The position numbers and the translations under genes are program-made. DNA of 42,939 bases from Flavobacteriaceae bacterium. Its GTDB lineage: Bacteria > Bacteroidota > Bacteroidia > Flavobacteriales > Flavobacteriaceae. Below, in pieces: positions 28,248 to 38,234 of the stretch (the stretch's first letter is position 1; each line of letters begins with the position of its first letter). The stretch lies in the NCBI GenBank assembly GCA_013043685.1, contig JABDNT010000040.1, positions 1 through 42,939 on the forward strand, written 5' to 3'. The notes beneath the pieces were generated by a model that worked only from the letters and a program-made list of their open reading frames with translations, had not been told where the DNA came from and searched no databases.

Positions 28248-28484
28248 ATGAGTTCAACAAAAAAGTATTTAGCCGAAGGGCTTGGCACCTTCGCATTAGT
28301 ACTCTTTGGATGTGGTGCAGCTGCAGTTGCAGGGGTTTCTCAGACCGGGCCTGACGGAATCGGGTTATTGGGTATATCCCTTGCATTCGGTTTGGCGGTG
28401 CAACAGTTATGGCTCTTTATTGTAGCGCCTGTCGCAGGTGGCATATTCGCAGCAGTAGTTCGCAAATTATTTATAGACGATTAA
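28248..28484 (+). pseudogene. aqpZ: Aquaporin Z-type gene with large in-frame internal deletion
   Basis: The 78 codons join two ends of an aquaporin. Residues 1-51 match the N-terminal helix and the start of helix 2 ([33 protein letters not shown]); residues 52-76 match the last helix ([13 protein letters not shown], then AAVVRKLF). A complete AqpZ has about 230 residues, so roughly 150, including both NPA pore motifs, are missing. The reading frame is intact across the junction (about 28395-28403), with normal start and stop. As written it cannot form a water pore; it is either a recent deletion remnant or a two-helix peptide now used otherwise. A strong terminator follows the stop. Confidence 0.82.
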
Positions 28485-28505
28485 TCATTCGTTTTTTATG
28501 GCCCG

Positions 28506-28540
28506 GAAAAGCTTCTTTTGAAGCTTTTCTGTCATTTTTA
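28506..28540 (+). terminator. Rho-independent terminator after the aquaporin remnant
   Basis: A perfect 10-bp inverted repeat (GAAAAGCTTC with GAAGCTTTTC) with a TTTT loop, followed by TGTCATTTTTA, 22 nt past the stop codon. Confidence 0.8.
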
Positions 28541-28605
28541 GGCAGTCATAATAATTCTTTATATTGAGGAACTTTTAATATTTTTTTAACAAATCTGACG
28601 TAAAC

Positions 28606-31224
28606 ATGAAAACAAAATTTCTAATTATTTTTTTATTGATCTTTTCAATGTCGGCTGGCATAACTGCCCAGGTGAACGTTGAACAAAAAGCCAACTTTGT
28701 TGGAGAAGTCACATCTATGGAATATGTGACATCACTGGCATCCAGGACTAGCGACTGGATCCCATCTGACAATTCGGTGAAAGAAGCGAAAGACAAGAGA
28801 TCTTTAGCAAACCAGATCGTTGCCGGACAGGATCCGCAAACAGAAGATGATTACTACGTACGAAACCGCCACGAAATGGAACAGAGTGTCCGTATGGCTC
28901 CTGCCAGTCTGGTATTTGATGCCTATGCTTCAGGCTCTCAGCCAACAGATCCTTCGCTTGCTATTGGTCCAAACCACGTATTTGTGGTTTACAATACGGG
29001 TTTCACAATTTTTGATAAGTCGGGCAATACATTGGTTCCACAAACGGCGCCGAATCCCGCTATTTTTCCTTCGGGAGGTTGTTGCGATCTTACGGTATCT
29101 TATGATAATGCAGCGGACCGTTGGGTTCTTACCTTCTTAGGAAACGGCGCACAGATTGCTGTTTCCGATGGGCCAAATCCGGTTACTTCGGGATGGTATG
29201 TATATAATATTTCTTCAATTAATGATTATCAGAAATTATCTGTTTGGAGTGATGGTTATTACATGACTGATAATACCAGTTCTTCAAACCGCGTATGGGC
29301 GCTAGAACGCGATGCCATGCTTCTTGGAGATCCTAATGCCCAGATCATTGGATTTAATTTGCCAGGAATTTCGACCTCGGGATTTTATAGTCCTCAGGCG
29401 TTAAATGTAACCGATGGAAACCTGCCTGCAGCAGGAGGTGCTACTATAGTGTATCTGCAAGACGATGCCTGGAACGGTGTGTCCAATGATCATATCAAAC
29501 TCTGGACTATCGATGTTAACTGGAATAGCCCCGGCAGTTCTACAGTTTCTGCGGCCCAGGAGATTTCGGCCACCCCATTTATTAGTGTATTCGACAATGG
29601 TAGTTTTTCAAATTTGAGACAACCAGGTAACGGGAGACCAATAAATGTGGACGCCTTGCAGGCTACAATTATGAACCAGGCACAGTTCCGTAAATTCACC
29701 AACCATAATTCTGCTGTGTTCAACTTTGTGGTGGATGCAGATGCGACTTCAGGAGAATTAGCAGCAGTCCGCTGGTATGAATTCCGACAGAGCGGAGACA
29801 ATCAACCATGGAGTTTATATCAGGAAGGTACTTATACAGCTCCTGACGGAAGACATGCATGGAATGCTAGTTTAGCTATGGACGGAAACGGAAATATTGG
29901 GATGGGGTATACCTCAATGTCCGGTCCAAATACGCCGGGAACTGTCTATATAAGTTCTTATTTCACTGGTAGGTCAAGTTCAGATCCGTTAGGGGTAATG
30001 ACCGCAGCAGAAGGACTTATTGCAAATGGAAATGCGAAGATTCCAGGAACACGTTATGGTGATTACAGCAAGATCGATGTGGATCCGTCTGATAATTCAT
30101 CCTTCTGGTTCATCAATGAATATATGAACGGATCAAGAAGAGGAGTGGTAGGAAAATTTACAGTACAGGTAGCTCCTCCGGATACAGAAGCACCAACTAT
30201 ACCTACAAATCTAACAGCGAGTAATATTACATCATCCGGTGCCACTTTAACCTGGAATGCCTCTACAGATAATGTCGGTGTAACACAATATAACATTTCT
30301 ATAGATGGTAATCCGGTAGGTACATCGGCAACCACTTCATTTAATGTGACCGGCTTATCTCCTTTAACGTTGTATAATGCAGCTGTGAGCGCTCAGGATG
30401 CCGCCGGTAATGTATCCGGTGAGGCAACTACTTCATTCACCACGCTGGAAGGCGGAGGAGGAAATGGCGAAATCGCTGCATATTACTTTGAAACAGGCTT
30501 TGACGGCTGGATCGATGGTGGAAACGATTGTGCGAGACAAGCAACTGCCAATTCATTCGAAGGAACTTATTCCATAAGGCTTAGAGATAATTCTAATTCC
30601 TCCAATGCGGTATCACCTACCCTTGACCTGTCGGGAAATACACAGGTGAGTATTGAGTTCCACACCTATGCCAAGAGTATGGAGAACGGTGAGAATTTCT
30701 TTGTTGAATTCTATAACGGATCGTCTTATCAGGTAATAGGTGACTATGCCAGTGGATCCGATTTCAGTAATGATAGTTTCTTCACCGATACAATCGTCTT
30801 GGATTCGGGAACCTATAATTTCAATGCAAATAATAGATTCCGTATCCGTTGTGATGCAAGTGCTAATAATGATCAGATCTGGTTCGATCAGGTAATTATT
30901 ACTGGCGATGGAACAGAAGCGCTTCCGGCAATACCGGGTGAGACCATTACAAGAACTCCTGAAGCTATTCAGGCGCAGGCTCTTGCGACTTCTGATAATA
31001 TTAAATTGTATCCTAATCCTGTAAATTCAACATTGAGCATTGAAATACTGGAAGGTAATTTTGACCAGGTGACAGTATACTCTACCTCAGGTGAATTAGT
31101 TAAAACATTTTATAATGTTAGTGACTTCCTGCAACTGGATGTTTCAGATTTCACCACGGGCATGTATTTCGTGCGATTTGTTACTGGTAAATTAGCAGTT
31201 ACAAAACGATTCATTAAGAAATAA
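28606..31224 (+). CDS. Large secreted protein with FN3 domain and T9SS sorting domain
   Basis: An 872-residue secreted protein. It has a signal peptide (about 1-22, ending ITAQ), a long beta-rich N-terminal region (about 90-520) without a motif I can name, a fibronectin type III domain (about 527-613; APTIPTNLTASNITSSGATL start, DAAGNVSG near the end), a beta-sandwich region (about 620-770, carbohydrate-binding-like in appearance) and a type IX sorting domain (about 800-872; LYPNPVNSTLSIEI ... GMYFVRF ... KRFIKK). It is expected on the cell surface or released. No protease triad or glycosidase motif is visible. Monocistronic, with a terminator downstream. Confidence 0.88.
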   Translation: MKTKFLIIFLLIFSMSAGITAQVNVEQKANFVGEVTSMEYVTSLASRTSDWIPSDNSVKEAKDKRSLANQIVAGQDPQTEDDYYVRNRHEMEQSVRMAPASLVFDAYASGSQPTDPSLAIGPNHVFVVYNTGFTIFDKSGNTLVPQTAPNPAIFPSGGCCDLTVSYDNAADRWVLTFLGNGAQIAVSDGPNPVTSGWYVYNISSINDYQKLSVWSDGYYMTDNTSSSNRVWALERDAMLLGDPNAQIIGFNLPGISTSGFYSPQALNVTDGNLPAAGGATIVYLQDDAWNGVSNDHIKLWTIDVNWNSPGSSTVSAAQEISATPFISVFDNGSFSNLRQPGNGRPINVDALQATIMNQAQFRKFTNHNSAVFNFVVDADATSGELAAVRWYEFRQSGDNQPWSLYQEGTYTAPDGRHAWNASLAMDGNGNIGMGYTSMSGPNTPGTVYISSYFTGRSSSDPLGVMTAAEGLIANGNAKIPGTRYGDYSKIDVDPSDNSSFWFINEYMNGSRRGVVGKFTVQVAPPDTEAPTIPTNLTASNITSSGATLTWNASTDNVGVTQYNISIDGNPVGTSATTSFNVTGLSPLTLYNAAVSAQDAAGNVSGEATTSFTTLEGGGGNGEIAAYYFETGFDGWIDGGNDCARQATANSFEGTYSIRLRDNSNSSNAVSPTLDLSGNTQVSIEFHTYAKSMENGENFFVEFYNGSSYQVIGDYASGSDFSNDSFFTDTIVLDSGTYNFNANNRFRIRCDASANNDQIWFDQVIITGDGTEALPAIPGETITRTPEAIQAQALATSDNIKLYPNPVNSTLSIEILEGNFDQVTVYSTSGELVKTFYNVSDFLQLDVSDFTTGMYFVRFVTGKLAVTKRFIKK

Positions 31225-31245
31225 TCATTGAAACCTATAAATAAC

Positions 31246-31274
31246 AAGCCATCCTTTCAGGGTGGCTTTTTTAT
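31246..31274 (+). terminator. Rho-independent terminator after the T9SS cargo gene
   Basis: A 9-bp stem with one G-U pair (AAGCCATCC with GGGTGGCTT, 5-nt loop), followed by TTTTTTATTTT, 21 nt after the stop. Confidence 0.85.
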
Positions 31275-31279
31275 TTTAG

Positions 31280-33322
<2,043 letters not shown>

Positions 33323-33351
33323 GCAACGCATGAAAATACATGTTTAAGCCG

Positions 33352-33359
33352 TACTTTTG
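33352..33359 (+). promoter_or_regulatory. -7 promoter element for the DUF6913-dapA unit
   Basis: TACTTTTG (TAnnTTTG), 20 nt before the ATG at 33380, which leaves a short leader of about 14 nt. No -33 element of good quality is visible. Confidence 0.55.
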
Positions 33360-33379
33360 TACTAGTAGAGATTGCTTTT

Positions 33380-33898
33380 ATGTTTGAAAAATTAAAGCGT
33401 CGGACTTTAAAAAAACGCATCGATCAAAACATCGGTAAACGTGATATTTCCAGGATAAATACGGAAATGGTTACTCTCGGGTTTTTGGTGGATGAAGCTT
33501 TAATTCCAGAGCTGGAAGTGTTTGACAGTTTTGCCCTGGACTACGAACTGCAGCCAAAGGATGTAAAAGTATTTTCATTTCAGGAGGTAAAAAAGAAAAC
33601 ACCATCGCTGAGACAGAACCAGGTAAATAATAAGGATTTCAGCTGGAAAGGGGAGATCCATAATCAGAATGCTGTGGAATTCCTCGATAAGTCGTTCGAT
33701 GTATTGGTTGGCTATTACCAGGGCAAGCACGAATTTATGGATTTGATGATATCTCGAAGCAATGCAGCATTTAAGGTTGGTTTTCCGGGTGGGGATGAAA
33801 GATTATTCGACCTCATCATCGCTATGGATCCCAAACGTGTAAATAATTTTAAAGAAGAACTTAAAAAGTACCTAACGGTTTTAGGAAAAATGGCATGA
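33380..33898 (+). CDS. DUF6913 family protein
   Basis: A 172-residue cytoplasmic protein with a very basic N-terminus ([18 protein letters not shown]). It appears to be the flavobacterial DUF6913 family, usually found next to dapA and ligA as here. The middle ([29 protein letters not shown], read in segments) and the end ([23 protein letters not shown]) look like an alpha/beta domain; I recognise no catalytic motif. Its stop overlaps the dapA start by 4 nt, so it is co-translated with dapA. Function unknown. Confidence 0.82.
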   Translation: MFEKLKRRTLKKRIDQNIGKRDISRINTEMVTLGFLVDEALIPELEVFDSFALDYELQPKDVKVFSFQEVKKKTPSLRQNQVNNKDFSWKGEIHNQNAVEFLDKSFDVLVGYYQGKHEFMDLMISRSNAAFKVGFPGGDERLFDLIIAMDPKRVNNFKEELKKYLTVLGKMA

Positions 33899-34773
33899 AA
33901 GAATTAACAGGAACAGGGGTTGCACTCATAACACCATTCAAGGAAGACAATTCATTGGATGTTGATGGTTTAACCCGTGTTGTGAATTATCAAATTGAGA
34001 ATGGTATCGATTATCTGGTTTTATTGGGAACTACTGCCGAAAGTGCTACGCTCTCGAATTCTGAAAAACAACTGGTAATTGAGACGGTGACTTCAGCGAA
34101 TGCCAGAAGATTGCCTATGGTGCTTGGAATAGGTGGTAACAATACCCAGGCTGTGATCGATGAAGTCGAATCGAGGAATTTAGAGGATTTTACGGCGATA
34201 TTGTCCGTATCACCGATGTACAACAAACCCACACAAGAAGGGATCTACCAGCATTTTGCTGCTATTGCTGCAAAGTCGCCAAAACCAATTATAGTGTATA
34301 ATGTTCCAAGCAGGACCGGGAGCAATGTTTTACCGGAAACTATTTCATGGTTAGCGCGGGATTTCAATAATATCGTAGCCATAAAAGAGGCTGCAGGAGA
34401 TATTGTTCAGGCGATGCGTATGATCGATAGTACACCTGATGATTTCATGGTGATTTCCGGGGATGATATGGTTACCTTGCCCATGATACTTGCCGGAGGG
34501 TCGGGCGTTATATCGGTTATAGGAGAGGGATTTCCCCGGGAACTTTCAAAAATGGTGCAACTGGGGTTGGCAGGAAATGCTTCCGAAGCCCACAAGATCC
34601 ATTACCAGATGATGCCTGCCATCGATTATATCTTTGCCGAAGGCAATCCGGCAGGTATAAAAGCCGTATTCAAGGCTTTGGGTATTTGCGACGAATTTGT
34701 GAGGCTGCCACTTGTGAGTGCAAGTAGTTCCTTAAAGGCCAGGATAAATGACTTTGTAGCGCAAAATTCATAG
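33895..34773 (+). CDS. dapA: 4-hydroxy-tetrahydrodipicolinate synthase
   Basis: Condenses pyruvate with aspartate semialdehyde, the first committed step of diaminopimelate and lysine synthesis. The 292-residue TIM barrel has the pyruvate Schiff-base Lys164 (VAIKEAAGD), the proton-relay Tyr135 (VYNVPSRTG) and the GTTAES motif near 45-50. It overlaps the DUF6913 gene by 4 nt (ATGA). dapF lies 18 kb away in the same window, so the pathway genes are scattered. Confidence 0.97.
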   Translation: MKELTGTGVALITPFKEDNSLDVDGLTRVVNYQIENGIDYLVLLGTTAESATLSNSEKQLVIETVTSANARRLPMVLGIGGNNTQAVIDEVESRNLEDFTAILSVSPMYNKPTQEGIYQHFAAIAAKSPKPIIVYNVPSRTGSNVLPETISWLARDFNNIVAIKEAAGDIVQAMRMIDSTPDDFMVISGDDMVTLPMILAGGSGVISVIGEGFPRELSKMVQLGLAGNASEAHKIHYQMMPAIDYIFAEGNPAGIKAVFKALGICDEFVRLPLVSASSSLKARINDFVAQNS

Positions 34774-34857
34774 CGGGATTTGGATCGATATGTTAATTGT
34801 ATCGAAAATCCTGTGAAATATCTCGCTAAGGGCAATATTTTAGCCAGATAATAAGTT

Positions 34858-34887
34858 TTTGTAATCGGCTTTATTTCACTATTTTTG
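34858..34887 (+). promoter_or_regulatory. Complete promoter (TTTG-N18-TATTTTTG) for bamD
   Basis: TTTG at 34858-34861 and TATTTTTG at 34880-34887, spaced by 18 nt, match the Bacteroidota -33/-7 consensus fully. The -7 box ends 4 nt before the bamD ATG (34892), so transcription would begin at about the start codon. It is the best promoter match in the window. Confidence 0.75.
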
Positions 34888-34891
34888 CACG

Positions 34892-35710
34892 ATGTTTTAT
34901 AAAATGATCAGAACGAGTCTTTTAGTGCTGATAACAGTGCTTTCTTTCACTTCTTGCAGTGAATATCAGAAGGTACTGAAAGATGATGATGCCTCGCGAA
35001 AATTTGCGATGGCAGATTCATTATATGAAAAGGGGAAATACAAAAAGGCGCTTAAATTAATGGAGCAGATCGTTCCTGTGTACAGGGGAAAGCCCCAGGC
35101 GGAAAAATTGATGTACATGTATGCCAATACGTTCTATAACCTGGAAGACTTTTACCTGGCCGGATATCAATTTGAGCGATTTGAAACATCTTATCCCAAG
35201 AGTGATAGCCTGGAAGTGGCAGCGTACAAATCGGCAAGAAGTTATTACGAGCTATCTCCTCGTTATTCGTTAGATCAGAAAGATACATATAAAGGCCTGG
35301 AAAGACTTCAGAGTTATATAGATAAATATCCCAACTCTCCTTTTCGGACCGAAGCCAATAGTTTAGTTTCGGAATTAAGAGAGAAGCTGGAAACGAAGGA
35401 TTATGAGGTGGCCAAGCAATACCTGAATATAGAAGATTACAAAGCAGCTATAGAAGCCTTTGACAATTTTATTACTGATCACCCTGGTACCTCTCTTCGA
35501 AAGGAAGCATTCTACGGAAGATTTGAAGCTGCCTATAAATTGGCCATCAATAGCCTGCCATCACTTGTTAAAGAGCGATTGGAGATAGCAAAGGGACATT
35601 ACAACAGTTTTAATAAATATTACGAAGACAGTGAGTTAACCGAAGAAGCTAAAAAGATTATGGCTGATATCGAAGAACGAATGTTAACCGAAGAACCTAC
35701 AAGCAAATAA
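34892..35710 (+). CDS. bamD: Outer membrane assembly lipoprotein BamD
   Basis: An essential part of the BAM complex that inserts beta-barrel proteins. The 272 residues start with a lipoprotein signal and lipobox FTSC (Cys22), followed by TPR-like helix pairs (DSLYEKGKYKKALKLMEQIVP, MYANTFYNLEDFYLAGYQFERF, YIDKYPNSPFRTEANSLVSEL), as in BamD. Start ATG 34892, with a full promoter ending 4 nt upstream. It is the first gene of the row bamD-rpoZ-coaBC-DUF4835-recN, where genes are 6 nt apart or overlap as far as DUF4835. Confidence 0.93.
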   Translation: MFYKMIRTSLLVLITVLSFTSCSEYQKVLKDDDASRKFAMADSLYEKGKYKKALKLMEQIVPVYRGKPQAEKLMYMYANTFYNLEDFYLAGYQFERFETSYPKSDSLEVAAYKSARSYYELSPRYSLDQKDTYKGLERLQSYIDKYPNSPFRTEANSLVSELREKLETKDYEVAKQYLNIEDYKAAIEAFDNFITDHPGTSLRKEAFYGRFEAAYKLAINSLPSLVKERLEIAKGHYNSFNKYYEDSELTEEAKKIMADIEERMLTEEPTSK

Positions 35711-35716
35711 AGTATT

Positions 35717-36052
35717 ATGACAGATATTAAAAATTCAGATGCACCTATCAATACTAAGACTATTGATAAAAATTTGATCGACCAACCGACAGATAATATT
35801 TATGAAGCCATTTCTATCATCTCCAAGCGAGCTGCGCAGATAAATGGTGACATAAAGAAGGAGCTTTTAGAGAAATTGGATGAATTTGCTACTTATAACG
35901 ACAGTCTTGAAGAAATCTTCGAGAATAAAGAGCAGATCGAGGTATCCAAGTTCTATGAAAAGTTACCGAAGCCTCATGCGTTGGCTATCCAGGAGTGGTT
36001 GGAAGACAAGATCTACTACCGAAACACCCAGGACGAAGAACTAGAAGACTAG
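35717..36052 (+). CDS. rpoZ: RNA polymerase omega-like subunit
   Basis: A 111-residue acidic protein whose centre (NIYEAISIISKRAAQINGDIK) matches the omega/RPB6 core; the flanks are family-specific for Bacteroidota. Omega helps assemble RNA polymerase by clamping beta-prime. It lies between bamD (6 nt upstream) and coaBC (5 nt downstream), an arrangement common in this phylum and similar to the rpoZ-coaBC proximity elsewhere. The homology to classical omega is weak, so the call leans on context. Confidence 0.82.
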   Translation: MTDIKNSDAPINTKTIDKNLIDQPTDNIYEAISIISKRAAQINGDIKKELLEKLDEFATYNDSLEEIFENKEQIEVSKFYEKLPKPHALAIQEWLEDKIYYRNTQDEELED

Positions 36053-36057
36053 AAACT

Positions 36058-37269
36058 ATGTCGGTTTTAAGCGGTAAAAACATCTTACTCGGCGTGACTG
36101 CCGGTATCGCCGCTTATAAGTCAGCTTTCCTGGTTCGTTTGCTCATTAAACAAGGAGCCAGTGTTAAAGTGGTAATGACGCCGTCCTCTAAGGAATTTGT
36201 AACTCCTCTTACACTTTCCACTCTTTCAAAAAATGAAGTCTTTTCTTCTTTTACTAATGAAGAAGACGAAAATGCCCAATGGAATAACCATGTAGAGTTA
36301 GCCCTTTGGGCAGATTTATTTATAATAGCTCCGGCTACGGTCAATACCTTATCCAAGATGGCCAATGGCGTCTGCGATAACCTGCTAATGGCAACTTACA
36401 TGTCTGCTAAATGCCCTGTATATTATGCGCCGGCCATGGACCTTGACATGTATAAACATCCGTCGACCAAAGAGACTTTCGATAAGCTAACCTCCTTCGG
36501 AAATATTCAAATAGCCGCTACTAGCGGTGAGCTGGCCAGCGGACTTATAGGTCAGGGCAGAATGGCAGAGCCTGAAGACATCGTTTCTTTCGTGGAAAAA
36601 GATCTACTGAAAGGACTTCCGCTTAGAAATAAGAATGTCCTGATCACCGCCGGTCCTACATTCGAAGCTATAGATCCGGTTCGCTTTATCGGCAATCATT
36701 CTTCAGGTAAGATGGGTTATGCACTCGCTGAAGCAGCTGCGGGATTAGGCGCTATGGTTACACTTATCTCAGGTCCGGTAAGTGTGAGTACCGATCATTC
36801 CTTTATTAAGGTTATATCGGTTACTTCTGCCGAAGAAATGTACCATGCTACCCATGAACATTACGGCGCTGCCGACATCGCTATTTTAAGTGCCGCGGTA
36901 GCAGATTACCGTCCTGCTGAGGTTTCTTCAGAAAAAATAAAAAAGAAGGACGACGAACTACATATAAAACTGGAAAAAACAAAGGATATTCTAGCCACCC
37001 TGGGAGAGAAAAAAAAGGATCAATATCTCGTTGGATTTGCACTGGAAACCGAAAATGAACTCGAAAACGCAAAAACGAAACTCAAAAAAAAGAATTTAGA
37101 TTTAATTGTGTTAAATTCGCTGAGAGATAAAGGGGCGGGGTTTAAAGGAGATACCAATAAGGTAACACTTATCAACAAGGACAATAAAATATCTCCTTTC
37201 ACAGTTAAACCAAAAACAGAAGTCGCCCGCGATATTTTAGAATTTATTATAGACGAAATCCATGTATAG
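36058..37269 (+). CDS. coaBC: Bifunctional phosphopantothenoylcysteine decarboxylase/phosphopantothenate-cysteine ligase
   Basis: Catalyses two successive steps of coenzyme A synthesis. The 403 residues have the FMN-dependent CoaC half (about 1-185; GVTAGIAAYKSAFLVR, APATVNTLSKMANGVCDNLL, APAMDLDMYKHPST) and the CoaB half (about 190-403; VLITAGPTFEAIDPVRFIGNHSSGKMG, in two parts, and AAVADYRPA). The ATG at 36058 begins the family N-terminus; an open extension upstream runs through the end of rpoZ and is rejected. The 3' end overlaps the DUF4835 gene by 8 nt. Confidence 0.97.
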   Translation: MSVLSGKNILLGVTAGIAAYKSAFLVRLLIKQGASVKVVMTPSSKEFVTPLTLSTLSKNEVFSSFTNEEDENAQWNNHVELALWADLFIIAPATVNTLSKMANGVCDNLLMATYMSAKCPVYYAPAMDLDMYKHPSTKETFDKLTSFGNIQIAATSGELASGLIGQGRMAEPEDIVSFVEKDLLKGLPLRNKNVLITAGPTFEAIDPVRFIGNHSSGKMGYALAEAAAGLGAMVTLISGPVSVSTDHSFIKVISVTSAEEMYHATHEHYGAADIAILSAAVADYRPAEVSSEKIKKKDDELHIKLEKTKDILATLGEKKKDQYLVGFALETENELENAKTKLKKKNLDLIVLNSLRDKGAGFKGDTNKVTLINKDNKISPFTVKPKTEVARDILEFIIDEIHV

Positions 37270-38152
37270 AATATTACTCGCTATAGCTCTTATTTTTTCG
37301 GTGGTTACCGTTCAATCACAGGAACTTAATGCTACTGTTACCATAGATGCGGAACAAACCGGACAACCTAATCTTCAGGTGTTTCGTACGTTAGAATCCC
37401 AATTGACCGAGTATATCAATAACACTAAATGGACCGATAAGATCTATAAGAACCAGGAGCGTATCGATTGCAATTTTACACTAATTGTGTCAGGCTTTGA
37501 ATCAGATTCTTTTAGTGCTACTCTGCAGGTACAGGCATCGCGTCCAATATACGGTTCCACTTATGACAGTCCGATATATAATTATAACGATCGGCAATGT
37601 AACTTCGACTATATAGAATTTCAGCCGCTGGTATTCAATATCAATAATTTCGATTCCAATTTAATGTCGGTGCTGGCATATCATGTCTATACAGTTATAG
37701 GACTAGACGCTGATACTTTCGAAGACAATGGCGGGCAGGAATACTTCGATATTGCAAAGCAGATCGTCAATACGGCTGCTGCAAGTAATTATGCAGGATG
37801 GAGGGGAACTGACGGGACCCAATCACGTTTTCGTTATAACGATGCTATAATTTCGAATGTATATAAGGAGTTTCACGATGCGATGTATAAATACCATCGT
37901 GAAGGACTTGACCTTATGAGTGATGAGCCAAAGCGCGCGAAGCAGAATATTATCACAGCGATCACACTACTTAAGAACATTAACGACAGACGACCCAATT
38001 CTTTCCTTTTGCGAACTTTTTTCGATGCCAAAAGTGATGAAATCCAGGATGTGTTTAGTGGAGGACCAAGTGTAGAAATTACCAGGCTTATAGAAAATCT
38101 GAATCGGATGGCGCCAACCAAAAGAAGCAACTGGAGCGAAATCAAGTTTTAG
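37262..38152 (+). CDS. DUF4835 family exported protein
   Basis: A 296-residue exported protein with a signal peptide (about 1-19, ending QSQ). It belongs to DUF4835, found after coaBC in Bacteroidota. Recognisable segments are LNATVTIDAEQTGQPNLQVF, FTLIVSGFESDSFSATLQVQASRPIYGS, and a helical C-terminus. Some annotations link this family to the type IX secretion system under the name PorD; I cannot confirm that from sequence, though T9SS cargo is present in this window. It overlaps coaBC by 8 nt and precedes recN by 82 nt. Confidence 0.85.
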   Translation: MYRILLAIALIFSVVTVQSQELNATVTIDAEQTGQPNLQVFRTLESQLTEYINNTKWTDKIYKNQERIDCNFTLIVSGFESDSFSATLQVQASRPIYGSTYDSPIYNYNDRQCNFDYIEFQPLVFNINNFDSNLMSVLAYHVYTVIGLDADTFEDNGGQEYFDIAKQIVNTAAASNYAGWRGTDGTQSRFRYNDAIISNVYKEFHDAMYKYHREGLDLMSDEPKRAKQNIITAITLLKNINDRRPNSFLLRTFFDAKSDEIQDVFSGGPSVEITRLIENLNRMAPTKRSNWSEIKF

Positions 38153-38234
38153 GCATACTTTGGTTTGCGGAAAGCAGAATTCCTTGTACTTTTAAAGAAA
38201 TGAATTCGCGGAATATTCCATGCAATAATTGCTC

